From an uncultured Halomicronema sp. (lineage in GTDB: Bacteria > Cyanobacteriota > Cyanobacteriia > Phormidesmidales > Phormidesmidaceae), in the NCBI GenBank assembly GCA_937897665.1, contig CALCPB010001039.1, forward strand, positions 1 to 7,698: a stretch of 7,698 nucleotides of DNA, in the 5' to 3' direction. The notes under the pieces are model-generated. The model saw nothing but the letters and a program-made list of their open reading frames with translations. It was not told the DNA's origin and searched no databases. The position numbers and the translations under genes are program-made. Every line of letters starts with the position of its first letter. The first letter of the stretch is position 1. Below, in pieces: positions 1 through 6,781 of the stretch.

Positions 1-331
1 GCAAGACATATTCTTGCTTGGAGTAGGTGGCAAATTGAGCCGCGGGACGCTGGTAGTAAAGGACTCGGGTGTGCCCCGGTTCGGAGTAATCGGGGTCAGG
101 GGCGATCGCTAACGGCCTGACCATCACACCCCGCTTGAGCACCAGCTGTTTGATCAGGGGAATGATTTGCTGAATGAGAGGATTCTCAGTAAACATCGTG
201 GTGGGCCAAGGCTGCGGTAATTCCACCAAGAGCCAGTAATCGACCTGGGGGGCCGAACCAATGGGGTCTTCTCCCCGCGCTTTAGAGATCTCTGAACAAT
301 ACCGACAATCGCTTACCGGGGTATCTAGCAT
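1..331 (-). CDS. Sucrase/ferredoxin-like family protein (N-terminal part, cut by window edge)
   Basis: The minus strand reads from ATG at 331-329 to the window edge without a stop, giving 110 complete codons. The N-terminus has DCRYCSEISKARGEDPIGSA (residues 8-27) followed by DYWLLVELPQPW. This is the signature opening of the sucrase/ferredoxin-like family (thioredoxin-like [2Fe-2S] fold) that is common in cyanobacteria. Cys9 and Cys12 form a CxxC pair. The substrate and physiological role of cyanobacterial members are not established, and the historical 'sucrase' name should not be read as an activity. A purine-rich AGGAAAGG lies just upstream of the ATG and supports this start. The gene is divergent from the kinase, with a 208-bp spacer. 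The C-terminal part, where further iron-sulfur ligands would be expected, is outside the window. Confidence 0.85.
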   Translation of the reverse strand, partial: MLDTPVSDCRYCSEISKARGEDPIGSAPQVDYWLLVELPQPWPTTMFTENPLIQQIIPLIKQLVLKRGVMVRPLAIAPDPDYSEPGHTRVLYYQRPAAQFATYSKQEYVL

Positions 332-539
332 CGCCCTTTCCTGAGATTAGCTCTCAATTGTGTTGACTTAGAGGTATCGTAACTCTTGCTCAGGCATATA
401 CGTAGGAGATTACGACAAAGAGGGCTTACTAACCCTGTGGCAACCAAGTGCAGCATTTTTCTCTACAGGATGGGAAACCTTAAGCTATATCTCTCGCATT
501 TGCGATCTCACCTTGGTTTCTTAGATAACAACTGACCCC

Positions 540-2078
540 ATGCTAGAGCTGAACGAAACAGAGGACTCTCCTAAGTCCTCTACGACCGCGCAGACAAGAG
601 CAGACCTAATTGCGACCCAAAATGCCCTGATCAAGATCACTAACCAAATTCGAGGATCACTTGATTTTTCGGTTATCTGTGAAACCGTTAATCAAGAGAT
701 GCTGCATCTCTTAGAGGCCGATAGAGTCACTATTTACCGCTTCAATCCCGACTGGAGTGGTTATTTTATGTCTGAGGCCCTGCGTCCAGGGTGGATACCC
801 TTAGTCGAAGCCCAAAAACACAACGATTTAATTTCCAAGAATGTTAGTGACTGTAGTATCAGGCTGCTCAACACTCATCAAACAAACGACACCCACTTGC
901 AGGCCACCTATGGAGGCGCTTTTGTTCAGGGGAAAATATTCCGAATTTGTGAAGATATTGAGAATGCAGGCTTCAGCGACTGTTATGTAGAAGTCTTACA
1001 AAGCTATCAGGCCCGCTCCTACGCGATTATTGCCATCTATCTAGATAATCAACTGTGGGGTCTCTTAGCGGCTTATCAAAATTCTGGGCCGCGACAGTGG
1101 CAAGGGCATGAAGTGCAGTTGCTCGTGCAAGTTGCTGAACAGCTGGGTATCGCCCTCAAGCAGGCGGAATATGTCAAAACGATTCAAAATCAAACCACCG
1201 CACTCAATGAAACGCTGCAGCAGTTGAAGCAGTCTCAAGCGCAGCTGGTTCAAGGTGAAAAGATGGCGGGCTTAGGTCAGCTAGTGGCGGGTATTGCCCA
1301 TGAGATTAACAACCCGATTAACTTTATCGATGCGAATCTGTATTACGCCGAAAGCTATGTGAACAGTTTGCTCGGGCTACTGCCATCATCCCCGCAGGGA
1401 ACGCCAACAACGAGTAGTGACACGACCTTAGACTCTGCTGGTGAGGAGGTCGAGCTTGATTTTATTCGAGAAGATTTGCCCAAGATATTAGCCTCTATGA
1501 GGTTAGGGTCTGCTCGCATTCGTGAGATTGTGCTGTCACTTCGCAATTTTTCGCGTCTGGACGAATCTGGCATCAAGCGAATTGACCTCCATGAGGGCAT
1601 TGAGAGCACTCTGGTGATTCTCAACCATCGGCTAGTTGCGAGTGGCAAATATCCCAAAATAGAGGTCACTAAGGACTACGCGGCGATGCCGCCCGTAGAA
1701 TGCAATCCGGCCCAAATTAATCAAGTTGTTTTGGCTGTGCTGACGAACGCGATCGATAGTTTAAAGACTGCCTACAGAACCCCAAAAAGTGACAGTGAAG
1801 GGGGTAGTCAATTGCCTCAGATTCAAATCAGCACTCAAATAAACGACCAAAACCAGGCGGTGATTCGGATTCAAGATAATGGTTTGGGGATAGAAAAGGG
1901 CCAGCAATCAAAAGTGTTTGACTACTTTTTTACGACTAAACCGGTGGGCCAGGGGACGGGCTTAGGGCTCGCGATCGCGCGACAGATTGTTGAAGACAAT
2001 CATGGCGGAAAACTCAGTCTGGATCAAAACTTAGAGCAGGGAGCGGCATTTATCATTCAATTGCCCATTAGTCGTTAG
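540..2078 (+). CDS. GAF-domain sensor histidine kinase (cyanobacteriochrome-related GAF)
   Basis: This is a soluble 512-residue sensor kinase with no membrane segments. Residues about 36-208 are a GAF domain of the phytochrome/cyanobacteriochrome kind, with DRVTIYRFNPDWSG at 61-74, AGFSDCYVEVL at 143-153 and LWGLLAAYQNSGPRQW at 172-187. Cys148 sits where bilin-binding GAFs carry their chromophore cysteine, but it is followed by Tyr149 instead of the usual His. Residues 208-238 are a likely coiled-coil signalling helix. The dimerisation/phosphotransfer part has AHEINNPINFI with phospho-acceptor His254, then an acidic, low-complexity stretch at about 281-310 before the second helix (RIREIVLSLRNFSRLDE, 326-342). 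The ATPase domain has the N box around Asn403, the G1 box DNGLGI (446-451) and the G2 box GQGTGLGLAIA (470-480). All catalytic motifs are intact. No response regulator is adjacent, so this is an orphan kinase here. No clear Shine-Dalgarno precedes the ATG; the start is chosen because it leaves a short tail before the GAF domain. Whether the GAF binds a bilin is unknown. Confidence 0.93.
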   Translation: MLELNETEDSPKSSTTAQTRADLIATQNALIKITNQIRGSLDFSVICETVNQEMLHLLEADRVTIYRFNPDWSGYFMSEALRPGWIPLVEAQKHNDLISKNVSDCSIRLLNTHQTNDTHLQATYGGAFVQGKIFRICEDIENAGFSDCYVEVLQSYQARSYAIIAIYLDNQLWGLLAAYQNSGPRQWQGHEVQLLVQVAEQLGIALKQAEYVKTIQNQTTALNETLQQLKQSQAQLVQGEKMAGLGQLVAGIAHEINNPINFIDANLYYAESYVNSLLGLLPSSPQGTPTTSSDTTLDSAGEEVELDFIREDLPKILASMRLGSARIREIVLSLRNFSRLDESGIKRIDLHEGIESTLVILNHRLVASGKYPKIEVTKDYAAMPPVECNPAQINQVVLAVLTNAIDSLKTAYRTPKSDSEGGSQLPQIQISTQINDQNQAVIRIQDNGLGIEKGQQSKVFDYFFTTKPVGQGTGLGLAIARQIVEDNHGGKLSLDQNLEQGAAFIIQLPISR

Positions 2079-2180
2079 ATAGGTGTTGTTAGATCACGGC
2101 GGCTCTCGACTGCCTGGCCTGTGGTTGATCGCCATACCGCCCCGACTCAGGCAGAAAGGGGCAGGCGCTGCTGGAGGACA

Positions 2181-2825
2181 TTAGGGGGATGAGCGATCGC
2201 GCCTGACGATGCCGGTCACAATGGCGAGCCCAAAGATGCCGAGCAAGGCCAACCCGAGCAGCAGCCTGCCGCCTTCGAGCAGGCCCGCCCCGAGTGCCAC
2301 AATCGGCGGATTTGAGAGGGCAATGCTAATCACCAAGGCAGGAGCAAACTTGAGCACCGGGGTTTTGGTCAGCCCTACCGCATAGCAAACAAAATCGAAA
2401 AAGCCCGTCATCAAAAAGCCCGTCATGAGAAAAAAGTTGTTTTCTAAATGACGCTGACTGAGAGCGTTAATGCGCGTCATGAAGCTCGCCCCCACAAAAT
2501 ATTGCACGACGCTACGGCCATAGCGCCGCGAGAGGGCAAAGCTGATGGAGCAGGAACAGAGATCGGCTAGACAGATAATCAGTAATCCTTGGGTAAAGCC
2601 CAGCAGTCCCCCGGCGAGCACGGAATAAGCCGTTCCTGGCAAGGCCGGAATCACCACGCTGGTAAACCGCAATAAGAAAATGCCCAGCGGTGCCCATACG
2701 CCCAGTTGCTCAACCTGCGCTCGCAATTGTGCTACGCCGTAGCGGTTCACCGCCCAAATCACGAACGCTAACAACAGCACAGCCGCCAAAAATCGCAAAG
2801 CCTTGACGAGAGATCTTTTCTTCAC
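2181..2825 (-). CDS. TVP38/TMEM64 (VTT-domain, DedA-like) membrane protein
   Basis: An integral membrane protein of about 214 residues. Hydrophobic segments lie at about 9-26, 43-63, 67-96, 129-152, 158-181 and 186-206. The core matches the VTT/DedA-like family: RFTSVVIPALPGTAYSVLAG (53-72), SRRYGRSVVQYFVG (99-112), then TGFFDFVCYAVGLTKTPVLK (140-159). Family members are proposed lipid scramblases or membrane-homeostasis proteins; no substrate can be assigned here. Start choice: the open frame extends upstream to a TTG at 2861, but a strong ribosome-binding sequence GGGAGG (2836-2831) sits 5 nt before a GTG at 2825, so the GTG is preferred (GTG at 2828 is also possible). It lies 75 nt downstream of the binding-protein stop on the same strand and is probably co-transcribed. 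It is convergent with the kinase gene. No clear terminator is visible in the 100 bp between their stops. Confidence 0.85.
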   Translation of the reverse strand: MKKRSLVKALRFLAAVLLLAFVIWAVNRYGVAQLRAQVEQLGVWAPLGIFLLRFTSVVIPALPGTAYSVLAGGLLGFTQGLLIICLADLCSCSISFALSRRYGRSVVQYFVGASFMTRINALSQRHLENNFFLMTGFLMTGFFDFVCYAVGLTKTPVLKFAPALVISIALSNPPIVALGAGLLEGGRLLLGLALLGIFGLAIVTGIVRRDRSSP

Positions 2826-2830
2826 CACAT

Positions 2831-2836
2831 CCTCCC
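2831..2836 (-). promoter_or_regulatory. Shine-Dalgarno deciding the VTT protein start
   Basis: GGGAGG on the minus strand, 5 nt before the GTG at 2825-2823. The longer-frame TTG at 2861 has only a weak GGAA nearby. This site is the main reason for shortening the gene by 12 codons. Confidence 0.5.
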
Positions 2837-2900
2837 AAGAGATGTTGTTATCCGTTGTCAAAATTCCAGCGATGTCGGTTTGTGCTACCCCAGCTGACAG

Positions 2901-3980
2901 TTAAGCCGGGGGATAGTAGAGTTCGTCTCGCAGTTCCCAGCCGGTTTGTTGCTGCACATAGGCGTGGGTGCTGAGCCCCAATTGTCGAGCCGTTTGAGCA
3001 ACGTGTCGATAGTCTAAGCCCAAGCGATCGCACAACTCTCGCTGGCGTAATCCTGCTGGTGGGGATGATGAAGCCAACTGTGAGGAATGAGCAGTCATAA
3101 AGGCTTGAGGATAAATCAGCGGTAATAGCTTTTGTAACATCAGCCGCAGTAGTCGTGTGCCATTACCCCAGTGCCAAAATTGCGACACTTCAAACACCTG
3201 TTGCGTTTGCACTGCCTTGAGGGCTCTCCAACGGTGACTGTGATTGAGCCCTCGCAATACTGCGGCGCCATAGGACTGCACAAAAATAATATCGGGATCG
3301 ACTTGGGCAATTTGCTGTAGCGATAAATAGGTGAGGCCCGGTTCGCCCTGGTGGGCTACTGGTTTTAGCCAAGGAAAAGTGGTGAACTGCTGGAGCACGC
3401 TGCCAAGGGTGCCCGTCTGAGTTTCTACAGGGTAGCGATCGCTCCAACGACTCAGCCGCGAGACGCCCATCATCAAAACTGTTTTTCGCGGGGCCCCTTG
3501 GAGACGCTGATGATAACTCGCCAATTGCTCATCCAACTGGGCGATCGCCGCCTCAGCGGCGGCGGTTTGCTGGGTCAGGCCCGCAATATCGAGCAGGCGT
3601 AAAACCGCCTCTTCATAACCACTGCCCCCCATCAAATAAGTGGGCGCAATATCAGCTAACCAATGGCGATACAACCGATGGGGAAACTGCCAGCCTAAAA
3701 TCAGGTCTGGCTGCAGTTGACGGATGCTCCGAAAGTTAGGCAGTAGCCAAGTCCCGACCGGGGCCCACTGCTGCGATCGCTCGCCATAAAATTCGGGTTG
3801 GGTAGCCACCTCACTGCGTAATCCGCCGACTGGGGCTAAGCCTAGTTCCATAAGCACATCTAGCCCCGAAGCGCTGAGACAGACAATTCGCTGAGCCGGA
3901 TGCTTTAACCGAATCACCGCCGTGGTACTGTCAGCCACCAGATGGGGCCTGCAAGCAGGTTGATCAGAGGGAAACATCAT
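2901..3980 (-). CDS. FecB/BtuF-like metal-chelate binding protein, no signal peptide, with C-terminal HTH-like extension
   Basis: A 359-residue protein whose residues about 15-293 have the class III periplasmic binding-protein fold used for iron-siderophore, heme and cobalamin uptake: HPAQRIVCLSASGLDVLMEL (27-46), SIRQLQPDLILGW (85-97), a long linking helix (about 135-162), and LSLQQIAQVDPDIIFVQSYG (219-238). Two features are unusual. First, there is no signal peptide or lipobox: the fold starts within about 20 residues of the ATG, no ATG, GTG or TTG lies upstream in frame, and an in-frame TGA is met about 60 nt upstream. Second, after a Ser/Ala/Pro-rich linker (about 295-310) there is a C-terminal module of about 48 residues, RQRELCDRLGLDYRHVAQTA followed by RQLGLSTHAYVQQQTGW, ending in YYPPA. 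This looks like a helix-turn-helix-type add-on that I recall at the C-termini of other cyanobacterial proteins. No permease or ATPase is in the window. The ligand is unknown. A cytoplasmic binding or sensing role is inferred. Confidence 0.85.
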   Translation of the reverse strand: MMFPSDQPACRPHLVADSTTAVIRLKHPAQRIVCLSASGLDVLMELGLAPVGGLRSEVATQPEFYGERSQQWAPVGTWLLPNFRSIRQLQPDLILGWQFPHRLYRHWLADIAPTYLMGGSGYEEAVLRLLDIAGLTQQTAAAEAAIAQLDEQLASYHQRLQGAPRKTVLMMGVSRLSRWSDRYPVETQTGTLGSVLQQFTTFPWLKPVAHQGEPGLTYLSLQQIAQVDPDIIFVQSYGAAVLRGLNHSHRWRALKAVQTQQVFEVSQFWHWGNGTRLLRLMLQKLLPLIYPQAFMTAHSSQLASSSPPAGLRQRELCDRLGLDYRHVAQTARQLGLSTHAYVQQQTGWELRDELYYPPA

Positions 3981-4077
3981 ACAAATCGAATAAATGGGGG
4001 AGGCACAGGGTTCAAGGTTGAGGGGGGGAAAGGTTCAAGATTCAGACCTGACACCCACACCTCCGCCCATCCCCTGC

Positions 4078-4530
4078 CTAAAATCCATAATCTAAGCGTG
4101 GTTTGATCTGATTGGGGTACTCAAAGAGCCGCCAGATCTGAGCGATCACAGCCCGAAAGCGAGTCTGATACTCTGATAGCGGCGGAGACTCTCCTGCGAA
4201 CTGACCACTGGTGGTCGAAAACGACCACTGCGGCTCAGCATGATCGTAACCATCGGCTTCCACCTGCGTCAGCTGGCAGGTAGGCCGTAAGAGCCCTTCT
4301 GAAAACTGCACTTTTAGCAAGATGTAGTTGCAAGCTAAGCCCGGATGTCGTTTGGGAAAAAAGAAACTGAGATCGATGGAATGCGGATCGAGTTGCCGCT
4401 GCGTCTTGGCATCGGTCAACCAGGGATTTAAGTCAACTTGCACCTCAGCAAACTCGGCTCGAAACAAGACTGCCAGATGAGCAATCTTGCTGGTCAACTC
4501 GACAGTCACTGCATGACTAGCTGCGTTCAT
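4078..4530 (-). CDS. Conserved-looking hypothetical protein, 150 aa
   Basis: I do not recognise this protein. It is a soluble alpha/beta-type sequence of about 150 residues with no signal peptide or membrane segment. Visible features are VQVDLNPWLTDAKTQRQLDP (31-50), SIDLSFFFPKRHPGLACNYI (52-71), a Cys-containing strand LLRPTCQL and an aromatic C-terminus (IWRLFEYPNQIKPRLDYGF). Its composition and aromatic/proline pattern look like a real globular protein. Two starts compete: ATG at 4530 and GTG at 4542. The only Shine-Dalgarno-like GGAG (4547-4544) is 1 nt from the GTG, which is too close, and 13 nt from the ATG, so the ATG is preferred. It is upstream of the binding-protein gene on the same strand with a 97-bp gap, so co-transcription is plausible. 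Confidence 0.65.
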   Translation of the reverse strand: MNAASHAVTVELTSKIAHLAVLFRAEFAEVQVDLNPWLTDAKTQRQLDPHSIDLSFFFPKRHPGLACNYILLKVQFSEGLLRPTCQLTQVEADGYDHAEPQWSFSTTSGQFAGESPPLSEYQTRFRAVIAQIWRLFEYPNQIKPRLDYGF

Positions 4531-4557
4531 AGGGGTTGCCACTCTCCAGAAAACAGA

Positions 4558-4575
4558 ATTGTACTAATTCTCAAT
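4558..4575 (-). promoter_or_regulatory. Possible -10 and Fur-like operator ahead of the 150-aa gene
   Basis: On the minus strand TACAAT (4563-4558) is a fair -10 box, placing transcription start about 20 nt before the ATG. It overlaps an imperfect dyad, TTGAGAATTAGTACAAT, that resembles iron boxes of Fur proteins. No good -35 is visible at the standard spacing. The match is weak. Confidence 0.25.
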
Positions 4576-4759
4576 AAGCTTGACTGTTTTTCGCCATTCT
4601 AAAGAGCGATCGCTCGGACTCTCTGTCGCTAAAGTCACCAATCATCCAGACAAAAAGGCGGTAAACCCCTGCCATTTCTGGCAAAGATTCAAGCAGCGGG
4701 TCAGGTGGCCTGACGTATCCGCCTCAGAAGAGAAATCACTAACTGTTAAAACGCAACCT

Positions 4760-4788
4760 TTGACAGCGTCACTTAATGAGAGTATATA
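4760..4788 (+). promoter_or_regulatory. Sigma-70-type promoter of the structured RNA
   Basis: TTGACA (4760-4765), a 17-nt spacer and TATATA (4783-4788) form a near-consensus housekeeping promoter on the plus strand, predicting a start near 4795. It is the best promoter match I see in the window and points into a stretch with no credible plus-strand protein gene. Confidence 0.6.
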
Positions 4789-4791
4789 TCA
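4777..4791 (+). promoter_or_regulatory. Fur-like dyad overlapping the RNA promoter
   Basis: TGAGAGTATATATCA covers the -10 box. It matches the 7-1-7 Fur core TGATAAT-n-ATTATCA at five of seven positions on each side. A bound repressor here would block transcription, which would make the RNA iron-repressed. The call rests on sequence resemblance only, in an AT-rich -10 region where such matches come easily. Confidence 0.3.
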
Positions 4792-4794
4792 ATA

Positions 4795-5099
4795 GTCATT
4801 GGTTCAAGATACGGTCTGCGACCAGATGATTCTCAGTCCCCACATAAGTCATCTCCGGTCCAGGCTGCAACTAGCAGGCTAGCCCTGGGACCGGGCCTCA
4901 GCGCGGGATGGTCGCTGAGGCCGTCCAACCGAACTTGCGCCAGCGGGCTTAATGTCATAGTGCTGCTAGCCAGGGCGCATATTCCAGCGAAATGACCAGA
5001 GCAGCAGCGATCGCGTGCTCTAGTTGCGGTTTTTAAGGCGTTTCGGGTTTCCAGTGCAGACCACTCCCGGCAGATGAGACATCTGCTGGGAGTTTTTTT
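4795..5099 (+). ncRNA. Candidate structured non-coding RNA, about 305 nt, family not recognised
   Basis: The transcript would start near 4795 from a strong promoter and stop at an intrinsic terminator. Helices visible by eye: an end-closing helix GGTCTGC (4813-4819) with GCAGACC (5056-5062), abutting the terminator stem; AGATGA (4824-4829) with TCATCT (4849-4854); GGTCC/AGG (4857-4864) with CCT/GGACC (4884-4892, one bulged G) topped by CTGC/GCAG; a perfect 10-bp GGCCTCAGCG (4894-4903) with CGCTGAGGCC (4913-4922); TGCGCC (4936-4941) with GGCGCA (4974-4979) enclosing GGCT/AGCC; and AGAGCA (4998-5003) with TGCTCT (5016-5021). The result is a multibranched domain. I do not see the conserved cores of RNase P RNA, tmRNA, SRP RNA or a cobalamin riboswitch. 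No plus-strand gene follows the terminator, so it is not a leader. Helices were found by inspection, with no energy calculation or covariation. Confidence 0.55.
5063..5099 (+). terminator. Strong intrinsic terminator (plus strand)
   Basis: ACTCCC-G-GCAGAT (5063-5075) pairs with ATCTGC-T-GGGAGT (5081-5093): 13 base pairs including one G-U, with a GAGAC loop. Seven T residues follow at 5093-5099. The T-run is on the plus-strand side only, so it terminates rightward transcription, fitting the structured RNA and not the convergent ClC gene. Confidence 0.85.
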
Positions 5100-5234
5100 G
5101 CGATCGCGCTCAGCCACAGGTTAGCTCTCCATCATGAGGCGGATTGAGCACTGACGGAGGGTGTCGATGCGCTGAGACCCGACGATCAGTCTGTTCCTCT
5201 TGTCCTCTATTCCCCAAAATCCGTTAGATTCACC

Positions 5235-6581
5235 TTATGCAGAAGTCTCTGGCGTCAGACCTGAGATCGTTTCTGTCGCTCTGGCCCGCTGAGTTTTGAG
5301 CAAACCAATATTGCTCGTGAGCAGAAAGCTCGTAAAGCTGGCGATCGCAATTACCGGCAAGATCGTCGTGTCTGACAGTACGGTCAGAATAATCGTTGTA
5401 CTCACCGGGGTTTTAGTGATGGCGACGTTAATGGCCGCCATGCAGCACAGCACCGCGATCGTCGGATGAATCGCCGGAATGCCAAAAGCAATGGCTAACC
5501 CTAAGCTTGCGCCAGTGAAGAATAGCGGAAAAATAAAGCCGCCTCGAAAGCCGCCGTGAATAGTGAAACAAATGGCTAACATCTTGGCAAAGCAAAGGCC
5601 TAACAGGGTGATCACGCCCAAAGAAGCCGACTTTGCTAACAACTGAGTTTCAATTTGCTGTTCACTAAAAAAGAGCGTAGCGGGATAAAGTACCGCAATC
5701 CAACCGATGCCCAGTCCCCCCATCAGGGCCAATAAAATATGCCGATGCTCAATTGTTTGAATCATCCAATAGATCAGGCGAAACAGGGCGATAAACAGAA
5801 TGCCCGCCAACGCCCCCACCAATCCTAAGCCGATGCCTTCTACCAGGTTTACCCAGGTCAGGGTGGGCAACTCACCAAACCGCCCAAAATTATAGATGCC
5901 GCCCACTTCGAGCCCGGTGCCATTGCGAAAGACGGCAAAGCTACAAAGACCGGCCACCATGGCGGGAATGATCGCTTCGTAGTATTCCAACCCGCGACGA
6001 TGTGGAATTTCTAGGGCAAATAAAGGGCCGCCGACTGGGTCACCAAAAAAAGCTGCTAAAGCGGCTCCCATGCCGCAGAAGGTCATGATGCGCGTATGCT
6101 CCGTCGAGAGTTTGAGCTTCGCTGACAGCCAGCTCCCCACACTCCCGTTGATTTGCACTAAGGGGGCTTCTGGCCCCAAGCTACCGCCAGCCGTAATCGA
6201 AACGAGAGACGTGGCGATCATGCCAGGGGTTTGTTCGGGCTCTAGCCGACCGGCATCATGCACGCGATCAATCTCCAAGGCCATTTCCCCTGGCAGACCG
6301 AGCAAATATAAGCACAAACCGACTCCGAACCCCCCAATCGTGGCGACTATCCAGGTGTAGTGCCAGTGGGGCAACCACGCCGGAAACCAAGGCACAATCG
6401 ATGCTCTACCAGTTTCCCAAACCAGCTCTAGCAAAAACTCTAGAACAAAATAATAAACAGTGGCGACCATGCCACCGGCGGCACCGACAATCGCGGCGTA
6501 AAGCAGCGTCCGAAAGTAAGTTAGTTCTTGAGTGCCTTTAGTCTCGATCAGATTGTCGAGTTCTGTGGTTGCAGTCGTCAT
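5235..6581 (-). CDS. ClC-family anion channel/transporter with atypical gating motif
   Basis: A 448-residue integral membrane protein with the ClC fold. Many hydrophobic helices run from about residue 24 to 425, with no C-terminal CBS domains. Recognisable ClC elements are AGGSLGPEAPLVQINGSVGS (131-150, the region of the canonical G(K/R)EGP motif), PVGGPLFALEIPHRR (182-196), GGFRGGFIFPLFFTGASLG (343-361, the GGxFxP motif) and MAAINVAITKTPVSTTIIL (381-399). In canonical ClC proteins the glutamate of GxEGP is the external gate and proton-coupling residue. Here that position reads Leu135 (G-S-L-G-P), with a glutamate two residues after the Gly instead. By family knowledge this suggests uncoupled or channel-like anion movement; the ion carried (chloride, fluoride or other) is not determined. 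The ATG at 6581 leaves a short cytoplasmic tail before the first helix. No clear Shine-Dalgarno is present. It is transcribed alone, convergent with the structured RNA. Confidence 0.9.
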   Translation of the reverse strand: MTTATTELDNLIETKGTQELTYFRTLLYAAIVGAAGGMVATVYYFVLEFLLELVWETGRASIVPWFPAWLPHWHYTWIVATIGGFGVGLCLYLLGLPGEMALEIDRVHDAGRLEPEQTPGMIATSLVSITAGGSLGPEAPLVQINGSVGSWLSAKLKLSTEHTRIMTFCGMGAALAAFFGDPVGGPLFALEIPHRRGLEYYEAIIPAMVAGLCSFAVFRNGTGLEVGGIYNFGRFGELPTLTWVNLVEGIGLGLVGALAGILFIALFRLIYWMIQTIEHRHILLALMGGLGIGWIAVLYPATLFFSEQQIETQLLAKSASLGVITLLGLCFAKMLAICFTIHGGFRGGFIFPLFFTGASLGLAIAFGIPAIHPTIAVLCCMAAINVAITKTPVSTTIILTVLSDTTILPVIAIASFTSFLLTSNIGLLKTQRARATETISGLTPETSA

Positions 6582-6781
6582 AAAGGCTCAACCGAGTAGG
6601 GTGTTTGGGGATAGTAATGAACCTGCCTGCAGCCAAAGAGTGCTGGCTAATACCGCCCCAGCTCGATAGCTGCGCAAAGACGATAGACATCATGCGTTGC
6701 TCGCATATTGGTGCCGATGCCTTGCCGATTCCGTGACGGGCGATCGCACTCCCCCCCGCAGTAGCGAGCAGACTGGTCAGC

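Noticed and set aside
1971..1978. GCGATCGC octamers, twelve in the window
   Set aside because: These are HIP1 sites, a known genome-wide feature of many cyanobacteria. They are useful for placing the organism but are not a local system.
2079..2180. Search for a terminator between the convergent kinase and VTT genes
   Set aside because: G/C-rich words are present, but I found no stem followed by a T-run on either strand.
3985..3996. 12-base identity ATCGAATAAATG shared with 6789-6800
   Set aside because: About one or two identical 12-mers are expected by chance in a window of this length, and the flanks do not continue the match.
4009..4041. Repeated GGTTCAAG words (4009 and 4032, with GGTTCAAGAT again at 4801)
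   Set aside because: They resemble the short degenerate repeats common between cyanobacterial genes, but three imperfect copies of 8-10 bases are within chance for this window size and no unit length is conserved.
4580..4795. Plus-strand open frame of 71 codons starting at TTG
   Set aside because: It has a TTG start with no ribosome-binding site and no recognisable protein pattern, and its 3' end is occupied by the -35/-10 promoter of the structured RNA. It could be a small unknown protein but I cannot support it.
4833..5117. Minus-strand open frame of 94 codons
   Set aside because: It lies exactly antisense to the hairpin-rich RNA and the terminator. Its composition (Arg/Ala/Cys-rich) reflects the inverted repeats, not a protein family.
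6070..6360. Plus-strand open frame inside the ClC gene
   Set aside because: It is a shadow of the opposite-strand ClC coding sequence. The same applies to the open frames antisense to the kinase (1065-1253, 1355-1669) and flavodoxin (7320-7520), and to the alternate frames within the VTT and FecB-like genes.
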